From Oceanospirillaceae bacterium (GTDB lineage Bacteria > Pseudomonadota > Gammaproteobacteria > Pseudomonadales > Balneatricaceae), in the NCBI GenBank assembly GCA_003497765.1, contig DNNY01000132.1:1-10592 (forward strand): DNA of 10,592 bases, in the 5' to 3' direction. Of this stretch, positions 6,336-10,592 are shown in pieces; the stretch's first letter is position 1; each line of letters opens with the position of its first letter. Position numbers and translations under genes: made by a program. The notes under the pieces are model-generated. The model made no database searches and was not told the origin of the DNA. It was given only the letters and a program-made list of their open reading frames with translations.

Positions 6336-6929
6336 TCAATTTATGGCACTAGCAATCAGCGCCTTGAGTTCTTCCACTGGTATTGGCTTATGTAATAATG
6401 GGATGCCAGCTGGTAAACCACGGGCATTGATTTCATCGTCACTCATGCCAGTAATTACGATTGGCTTAATAAAATCGTATTGCTCATTATTTTGTAGCCT
6501 ATCCAGTATAGCAAAGCCATCCAATTGTGGCATTTGTAGGTCGGTAATAAGTACACAGGGGCGTATAGAGCCAATTTTAACTAGCGCATCAACACCATTG
6601 ACTGCGGTCTCAATATGCAAGCTTGGATACCAGTTGCTGACTAACATTTTATACAGTAATAAAGTGTCTTGATCGTCATCAACAATAAGCACAGCACTTT
6701 TCTGTGTGGCACCAAAGGGGCGGGGGATAGGGGTTTGTCTATCCTGTTTTTCTTCTAGCAGTTGTTGTACAGAGCCAACACTAATACGACGGTGGCCACC
6801 AATGGTCTTCCAAGCTTGCAGAGTACCATTCTCCACCCACAATTGGACAGTACGTACAGATACGTTAAGTAACTTTGCTGTTTGTCGAGTGGTGAGCTCG
6901 GACATTTTATTTAATTCAGCAGCATCCAT
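6336..6929 (-). CDS. HTH (excisionase/MerR-type) – receiver domain response regulator
   Basis: This 197-aa regulator has its DNA-binding domain first and its receiver second, the reverse of the common order. Residues 10-60 are an excisionase/BldC-type winged helix-turn-helix: TTRQTAKLLNVSVRTVQLWV for the two helices, then NGTLQAWKTIGGHRRI for the wing. A linker of about 17 residues containing TPIPRP follows. Residues 77-197 are a receiver with all active-site residues: acidic D84-D86, phosphoacceptor D130 in LITDLQMP, T160 and K181 in HKPIP. It is therefore probably phosphorylated, most simply by the kinase encoded next. The start is the ATG at 6929, with AAAGG 8 nt upstream; M9 is a weaker alternative. 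It is the first gene of the cassette, behind a control region with dyad and direct repeats. Its target genes are unknown. Confidence 0.9.
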   Translation of the reverse strand: MDAAELNKMSELTTRQTAKLLNVSVRTVQLWVENGTLQAWKTIGGHRRISVGSVQQLLEEKQDRQTPIPRPFGATQKSAVLIVDDDQDTLLLYKMLVSNWYPSLHIETAVNGVDALVKIGSIRPCVLITDLQMPQLDGFAILDRLQNNEQYDFIKPIVITGMSDDEINARGLPAGIPLLHKPIPVEELKALIASAIN

Positions 6930-6942
6930 TTGTATTACCTTT

Positions 6943-6986
6943 TTTTGATAATGTTTGTTCGGTTTATAGTGTCAATATTATCAAAA
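6943..6986 (-). promoter_or_regulatory. 10-bp inverted repeat around promoter elements of the signalling cassette
   Basis: TTTTGATAAT at 6943-6952 and ATTATCAAAA at 6977-6986 are perfect 10-bp inverted copies with a 24-bp spacer. Read on the minus strand, a consensus TTGACA (6975-6970) starts one base after the distal arm, and a -10-like CATTAT (6953-6948), 16 bp further on, overlaps the proximal arm. That promoter would leave only about 12 nt before the ATG and would start transcription at or inside the ribosome binding site. An alternative -10, TATAAA (6968-6963), would give a leader near 27 nt but has a poor -35. Either way the arms flank or overlap the promoter, as expected for an autoregulatory operator. 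A candidate binder is the helix-turn-helix regulator itself (inferred). Confidence 0.5.
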
Positions 6987-6992
6987 TTGCTA

Positions 6993-7089
6993 ATTTTTAA
7001 TAGTATTTTTTTGCAATAACTACTTGAAATAGCCTTTTTTACGTTTTTTAGGGCATAAAAAGCACTCTTTCAGTATCATTTTTAATAGT
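6993..7089. repeat. 12-bp direct repeat ATTTTTAATAGT (6993-7004 and 7078-7089)
   Basis: ATTTTTAATAGT occurs exactly twice in the intergenic region, at 6993-7004 and 7078-7089, with starts 85 bp apart (close to eight helical turns). A related TTTATAGT lies at 6963-6970 over the promoter candidates. Repeated sites in phase upstream of a regulator gene can be protein-binding sites. The rest of 6930-7121 is AT-rich with T and A runs. I see no gene there and no convincing terminator for the upstream pyrC' gene. Confidence 0.4.
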
Positions 7090-7121
7090 GAGAAGATGGT
7101 TGTCGGAGGTAGTGCTGGCAC

Positions 7122-8396
7122 TTAATCGTGGGCTTGCCAAGTTACTTTGCCATGCTGCAAAGTAAGCATTACCCGCCCCATCAGTGTGCTATTTTGCAAA
7201 CATTGGTTAGCGCCTCGGCTTTGTTGAGAAGTGCTAGTTAACTGCCAAGATAGGTTGGGGTCAATTAGGCATAGGTTTGCTGCCGCACCAACGGTAAGCC
7301 CATTTTCATCAAGCCCTAATAGACTTCTTGGTTGTTTACTTAAAGCAGCAGTCAGTTGCAATAAGCTGAGGTTTGTATCTGCAGCTAAGCTTAATAGTAA
7401 GGGCATAAAAATATCGTATATGGCCATGCCTGTTGCGGTATCAGCAAAGGGGGCTTGCTTGGCGGCTGCTTCATGGGGTTGATGTGCGGAAACGATGGCA
7501 TCAATAGTGCCATCAGCAAGTCCAGCTATTAAGGCTTGGCGATCACTCTCATGGCGCAGGGGTGGTTGCACATGATACTGGCTATTATAACCCTGCACTT
7601 GCTGTTCTGTATTACATAGGTGTGCGAGATCGACGTCAGCACTGATGGCTAGGCCTTGGGCTTTAGCTTGACGTAGCATCTCAACACCAGCAGCACTGCT
7701 AAGTTGTTGGAAATGGCAGCTAACACCGGTGTGTTGCATCATTTGGAGATGACGACTTATAGCCAGTGTTTCTGCAATAACCGGTATCCCATTCAACCCC
7801 AATTGGGTAGCTAAAATGCCATCATGCATATGACCATGGGATAGGGCAGCATCCCGGGCTTGGACAAATATTTTCAGCTTATAGGTAGCCGCATATTCAT
7901 AGCAGCGCAGTAGCACAGTGTTATCAGTAATATCATAACCAGCATTACTGAAAGCTACTGCCCCTGCTTTATTTAGCCCTAGCATATTACTTAAATGGGT
8001 GCTTTGTAAGCCTTGGGTGAGAGCCGCTATTGGCAACACCTGACAATATCCCGCCTGTTCGGCGCGATCTTGAACAAGTTCTAATACAGCAGTGCTATCA
8101 CTAGCAGGTTGGGTATCTGGGCTAGGCAACAGGGTGCCAAAGCCGGCACTGGCAGCAGCACGGGTTTCCGAAGCAATGGTGCCTTTTTGACTATTGCCGG
8201 GTTGGCGCAGGTAGGACAAGAGGTCAGTAAAATTAGGACAAAGTATCTGACCTTTGGCTTCGATAACTTGTGCGTCTGGTATATTTAATTCTGCGCCTAT
8301 GGCTTGTATATTGCCATCGGCAATATGTACATCCATTATGGCATCCAGCTGCTGATATGGATCCACTACACGCGCTTGGCGTATAAGTATATTCAT
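7122..8396 (-). CDS. pyrC': Non-catalytic dihydroorotase-like protein (PyrC', partner of PyrB)
   Basis: This 424-aa amidohydrolase-fold protein matches the length and position of the inactive dihydroorotase homologue of Pseudomonas, which serves as a structural partner for aspartate transcarbamoylase. The fold is clear: a beta-sandwich start (IRQARVVDP), [14 protein letters not shown] at 54-67, and the closing [11 protein letters not shown] at 369-379. The catalytic residues are gone. The HxH metal pair of PG-xDxHxHLREPG reads L60-S61-Y62, the carboxylated-lysine position in AVAF-S is S150, the later metal histidines read QARD (179-182) and CHFQQLSS (227-234), and DHAPH reads AHQPH (304-308). 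A separate active PyrC must exist elsewhere if the pathway is complete. Its ATG overlaps the pyrB stop by four bases (ATGA), which fits stoichiometric coupled synthesis with PyrB. Confidence 0.93.
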   Translation of the reverse strand: MNILIRQARVVDPYQQLDAIMDVHIADGNIQAIGAELNIPDAQVIEAKGQILCPNFTDLLSYLRQPGNSQKGTIASETRAAASAGFGTLLPSPDTQPASDSTAVLELVQDRAEQAGYCQVLPIAALTQGLQSTHLSNMLGLNKAGAVAFSNAGYDITDNTVLLRCYEYAATYKLKIFVQARDAALSHGHMHDGILATQLGLNGIPVIAETLAISRHLQMMQHTGVSCHFQQLSSAAGVEMLRQAKAQGLAISADVDLAHLCNTEQQVQGYNSQYHVQPPLRHESDRQALIAGLADGTIDAIVSAHQPHEAAAKQAPFADTATGMAIYDIFMPLLLSLAADTNLSLLQLTAALSKQPRSLLGLDENGLTVGAAANLCLIDPNLSWQLTSTSQQSRGANQCLQNSTLMGRVMLTLQHGKVTWQAHD

Positions 8397-9391
8397 TGGT
8401 TGGCCTCCATTATCTGACGCTGTTGCATTTGGCCACTCATAGCCATTGACATCACCGCCATGCGGATAGCGATGCCGTAGCCAACCTGATTAAGAATTAA
8501 CGACTGCTCACCATCAGCCACTTCAGATTCAATTTCTATGCCCCGATTAATTGGGCCTGGGTGCATCACAATAGCATCTGATTTGGCTTTGCATAAACGC
8601 TGACGAGTTAGTCCATAAGCCTGATAATATTCACTTGCGGATGGCAAAAAGGCAGAGTCCATACGCTCTGTTTGCAGGCGTAGCATAATAATAACGTCGA
8701 CATCTTCAAGGCCTTTATCAAGGTCATTATAAGTGGTGACCCCCAGTTCTTCTGCGGCAGTTGGTAGTAATGTGTTAGGGCCAATTAGACGTACATCCTG
8801 GCAGCCAAGGGTTGTCAACGCATGCACTTGGTCACGGGCTACCCGCGAATGCAAAATATCGCCAACTATGGCCACCTTTAGTTGATCAAAAGAGGCCTTA
8901 TGGCGATAAATAGTGAGCATATCTAGCATAGCTTGAGTTGGGTGAGCATGGCGGCCATCGCCGGCGTTAATAATGGCAACATTAGGCGTCACTTGCTGCG
9001 CAATAAAATGGGCGGCGCCTGATTGACTGTGGCGTACCACAAACATATCACTGTGCATGGCTCGCAGATTACGCAGGGTGTCGAGGAGAGATTCGCCCTT
9101 ACTGGTGGCTGAGGTGTTGATATCTAAATTTAGCACATCAGCAGATAAGCGTTGAGCAGCTAGTTCAAAGGTGCTGCGGGTACGAGTTGAGTTCTCAAAA
9201 AATAGATTTACCACCGTTTTGCCACGCAATAGTGGTACTTTTTTAACTTCCTGATTACCCACCACCACAAAAGAGTTGGCAGTATCGAGTATGCGCTCTA
9301 GAAGGGTTTTTGGGAGCCCATCAATACTTAAGAAGTGGCGTAGTTCGCCAGTTTCAGTCAGTTGTAATTGGGCGCTAGGAGGCAGATTCAT
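8393..9391 (-). CDS. pyrB: Aspartate carbamoyltransferase catalytic subunit
   Basis: PyrB condenses carbamoyl phosphate with aspartate to N-carbamoylaspartate, the committed step of pyrimidine synthesis. With the ATG at 9391 it has 332 aa, close to the Pseudomonas-type enzyme of about 334. An in-frame TTG at 9406 would add five residues. I prefer the ATG because the similarity to Pseudomonas PyrB begins near [12 protein letters not shown] and GAG lies 10 nt upstream. Motifs in the 332-aa numbering: STRTR carbamoyl-phosphate site at 68-72, SKGES at 97-101 with the lysine reaching into the neighbouring subunit, HPTQ at 150-153, and HPGPINR at 277-283. The gene overlaps pyrR by 17 bp upstream and pyrC' by 4 bp downstream. 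No pyrI regulatory-chain gene is present, consistent with the class A enzyme built from PyrB and PyrC'. Confidence 0.96.
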   Translation of the reverse strand: MNLPPSAQLQLTETGELRHFLSIDGLPKTLLERILDTANSFVVVGNQEVKKVPLLRGKTVVNLFFENSTRTRSTFELAAQRLSADVLNLDINTSATSKGESLLDTLRNLRAMHSDMFVVRHSQSGAAHFIAQQVTPNVAIINAGDGRHAHPTQAMLDMLTIYRHKASFDQLKVAIVGDILHSRVARDQVHALTTLGCQDVRLIGPNTLLPTAAEELGVTTYNDLDKGLEDVDVIIMLRLQTERMDSAFLPSASEYYQAYGLTRQRLCKAKSDAIVMHPGPINRGIEIESEVADGEQSLILNQVGYGIAIRMAVMSMAMSGQMQQRQIMEANQ

Positions 9392-9902
9392 CGATAGTTC
9401 GCTCAATAATGGTTAACTGCAAAGGCTCTGGACCTTCAAGTTGCAGGTATTGATTAGCTGTCACCTGTAGCTCCAGGGCGCAGGCATCAGCTTGAATAGG
9501 AAGTTGGCGGCCATTAATAGCACATAGGGTGGCTAGTTTAATACTTGCCGGGCGGCCATAGTCAAACAGCTCATTTAGGGCAGCACGAATAGTGCGCCCT
9601 GTCATCAGTACATCATCAACGAGGATAATATGCCGATTGTTAATATCAAAGGGCAGGCTTGAGGGGTTTACTTTTGGATTTAAACCTTGCTGGGTAAAGT
9701 CGTCGCGATAAAAACTAATATCAAGTTTGCCAAGGGGCGCGTTAAGGGTTTTAGCTAAGGTTTCTGCCAGCCATGCGCCACCGGTATGGATGCCGATCAC
9801 TAGGGGGTCTTGTATTTGGTGATGCTTAATTAATTGGCTTACTTGCTGTACTAAGTCAGCCACTAGGGAGGGGGTGTCGGGTAGCTGAGGCGGTTGTGCC
9901 AT
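9375..9902 (-). CDS. pyrR: PyrR: bifunctional pyrimidine regulator / uracil phosphoribosyltransferase
   Basis: PyrR is a type I phosphoribosyltransferase fold. In other bacteria it regulates pyr genes in response to UMP and PRPP and can convert uracil plus PRPP to UMP. The 175-aa sequence has [11 protein letters not shown] at 37-47, DISFYRDDF at 61-69, and the PRPP-binding loop [13 protein letters not shown] at 93-105, the signature of the PyrR/UPRT group. The ATG at 9902 has AAGGAG and AAGGAT just upstream, inside the end of ruvX, with only 3 bp between that stop and this start. The 3' end overlaps pyrB by 17 bp. There is no leader or attenuator between ruvX and pyrR, so any PyrR-dependent mRNA attenuation must act upstream of yqgE or not at all here. 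Whether it regulates in this organism is inferred from the family. Confidence 0.95.
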   Translation of the reverse strand: MAQPPQLPDTPSLVADLVQQVSQLIKHHQIQDPLVIGIHTGGAWLAETLAKTLNAPLGKLDISFYRDDFTQQGLNPKVNPSSLPFDINNRHIILVDDVLMTGRTIRAALNELFDYGRPASIKLATLCAINGRQLPIQADACALELQVTANQYLQLEGPEPLQLTIIERTIDESAS

Positions 9903-9905
9903 TGC

Positions 9906-10364
9906 TTATCCTTGCTCCTTAAAGGGTTGTGATGCCAGTCGGTGTTCGTATTCAGCGAACCACGACTCTATAATCATTTGCGCTGCAATACCATCAACGC
10001 CATTTTTCTTCCAGTTAGTGCCGCCACCTTGGGCCAAATGCACTTCTTTGGCTGCATAAGTTGAGAGTCTCTCGTCTACCACATAACTCGGTAGATCAAA
10101 GCGGCTAGCTAAGCGGTTGGCAAATTTTCGCGCTCGGTGAGCCATCTCTCCTACAGAACCGTCCATATTATAAGGAATTCCGACTACAAATGCTTGTATT
10201 TGCCACTCTTTTACCATTTTATTTACTTGTTGCCAGTCAGGAATACCATCACGAGCACTAATCGGAGGCAAAATAACTGGCTCAGTACTCGCTTGGCTAG
10301 CAAAAGCAGCACCGATACGTTTGCTGCCAAAGTCTAAGCCCAGCAAGTTGATATGCTCAGCCAT
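9906..10364 (-). CDS. ruvX: RuvX/YqgF: RNase H-fold nuclease (putative Holliday junction resolvase)
   Basis: RuvX/YqgF is an RNase H-like nuclease linked to pre-16S rRNA 5'-end processing and proposed to resolve Holliday junctions. The start is the ATG at 10364, giving 152 aa, near the usual length of about 140. A longer in-frame reading to 10487 exists but its extra 41 residues lie inside yqgE and do not resemble the family. Motifs: LLGLDFGSKRIG at 7-18 with catalytic D11, VVGIPYNMDGS at 60-70 (families usually have G-P-N-DG), VVDERLST at 95-102 with E98, and GVDGIAAQMI at 122-131 with D124, completing the acidic set. The gene overlaps the yqgE end by 8 bp and ends 3 bp before pyrR. Confidence 0.95.
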   Translation of the reverse strand: MAEHINLLGLDFGSKRIGAAFASQASTEPVILPPISARDGIPDWQQVNKMVKEWQIQAFVVGIPYNMDGSVGEMAHRARKFANRLASRFDLPSYVVDERLSTYAAKEVHLAQGGGTNWKKNGVDGIAAQMIIESWFAEYEHRLASQPFKEQG

Positions 10365-10592
10365 GACCCACCTGAGTGGAGATAAGATTGATATCAATGC
10401 CCAATAATTTTTCGGCAGCACTAAAGCGTTTATCAGCCGGTGTGCTAAACATGATATCCGCGTCAAATGGGCAGCATAGCCAAGCATTTTGCACTATTTC
10501 ATCTTCCAGCTGGCCCGGACCCCAGCCCGCATAACCTAAAGCAATAAGACTATGTTCTGGGCCTGCATCATGGGCGATATCATCAATAACAT
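10357..10592 (-). CDS. yqgE: YqgE/AlgH family (UPF0301) protein, C-terminal part (cut by window edge)
   Basis: The last 78 codons of a YqgE/AlgH-family protein lie here; the start is beyond the right edge. My reading of the minus strand gives DIAHDAGPEHSLIALG, then GYAGWGPGQLEDEI, a highly conserved segment of the family, then NAWL and a C-terminus ending VGHG. The family has no firmly established biochemical role; the Pseudomonas member was named AlgH for an effect on alginate genes. The TGA at 10359-10357 overlaps the first eight bases of ruvX (ATGGCTGA), so the two are translationally coupled. It is the most upstream gene visible of the yqgE–ruvX–pyrR–pyrB–pyrC' run, so the operon promoter must be outside the window or inside this gene. 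Confidence 0.95.
   Translation of the reverse strand, partial: VIDDIAHDAGPEHSLIALGYAGWGPGQLEDEIVQNAWLCCPFDADIMFSTPADKRFSAAEKLLGIDINLISTQVGHG

Noticed and set aside
6986..7017. ATTGC/GCAAT inverted repeat in the cassette control region
   Set aside because: Five-base arms with a 22-bp spacer in AT-rich DNA are within chance expectation.
7056..7116. AGCACT (minus 7116-7111) with AGTGCT (minus 7066-7061) followed by five T, as a terminator for pyrC'
   Set aside because: The arms are only six bases and the loop is 44 nt, too long for an intrinsic terminator. Read-through into the signalling cassette remains possible.
9392..9406. TTG start for pyrB five codons upstream of the ATG
   Set aside because: The ATG at 9391 gives a length closer to the Pseudomonas enzyme and has a possible ribosome binding site. 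The TTG cannot be fully excluded.
10365..10487. 41-residue N-terminal extension of RuvX
   Set aside because: It lies entirely within yqgE, is unlike the family, and the ATG at 10364 gives the normal length and conserved start.
1..10592. CRISPR arrays, tRNA or rRNA genes, insertion sequences, toxin–antitoxin or phage-defence genes
   Set aside because: I found no regularly spaced repeats, tRNA-like cloverleaf, transposase motifs or terminal inverted repeats. All sizeable ORFs are explained by the genes listed or are shadows in other frames.

Overview
The window reads as chromosomal DNA of a gammaproteobacterium of moderate GC. The evidence is gene order: yqgE–ruvX–pyrR–pyrB–pyrC' at one end and yggS–proC at the other, the arrangement known from Pseudomonas and related marine lineages. 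The catalytically dead dihydroorotase partner of PyrB supports this. A Cellvibrionales/Spongiibacterales-type marine bacterium is my guess for the lineage; nothing in the window proves it.

Layout, left to right. (1) Bases 1-938, minus strand: yggS, then the first 73 codons of proC, cut by the window edge. (2) Bases 939-1182: a 244-bp AT-rich divergent intergenic region with short direct and inverted repeats, serving yggS on one side and a transporter operon on the other. (3) Bases 1183-4449, plus strand: a complete four-gene polar amino acid ABC importer of the HisP/HisJ/HisQ/HisM (LAO/octopine) type, ordered ATPase, binding protein, permease 1, permease 2. A hairpin lies between the binding-protein and permease genes. 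(4) Bases 4451-6929, minus strand: a three-gene signalling cassette. Its first gene encodes an N-terminal excisionase/MerR-type helix-turn-helix fused to a C-terminal receiver domain, the second a soluble histidine kinase, and the third a protein with a degenerate receiver-like N-terminus and an HD-GYP-like domain whose HD dyad is broken. (5) Bases 6930-7121: a very AT-rich region with a 10-bp perfect inverted repeat flanking a promoter-like TTGACA and a separate 12-bp direct repeat. It is probably the control region of the cassette. (6) Bases 7122-10592, minus strand: the tightly overlapping yqgE–ruvX–pyrR–pyrB–pyrC' operon for pyrimidine biosynthesis and housekeeping; yqgE is cut by the window edge.

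Most of the window is well-known biology. The least ordinary part is the cassette at 4451-6929. All three products look cytoplasmic, the kinase has no membrane segment, the regulator has an inverted domain order, and the HD-GYP-like protein keeps its HHE and GYP motifs while its HD reads RD. The cassette converges on the transporter operon with one base between the stop codons, so the two transcription units probably run into each other. A functional link between cassette and transporter is possible but is only inferred from position.
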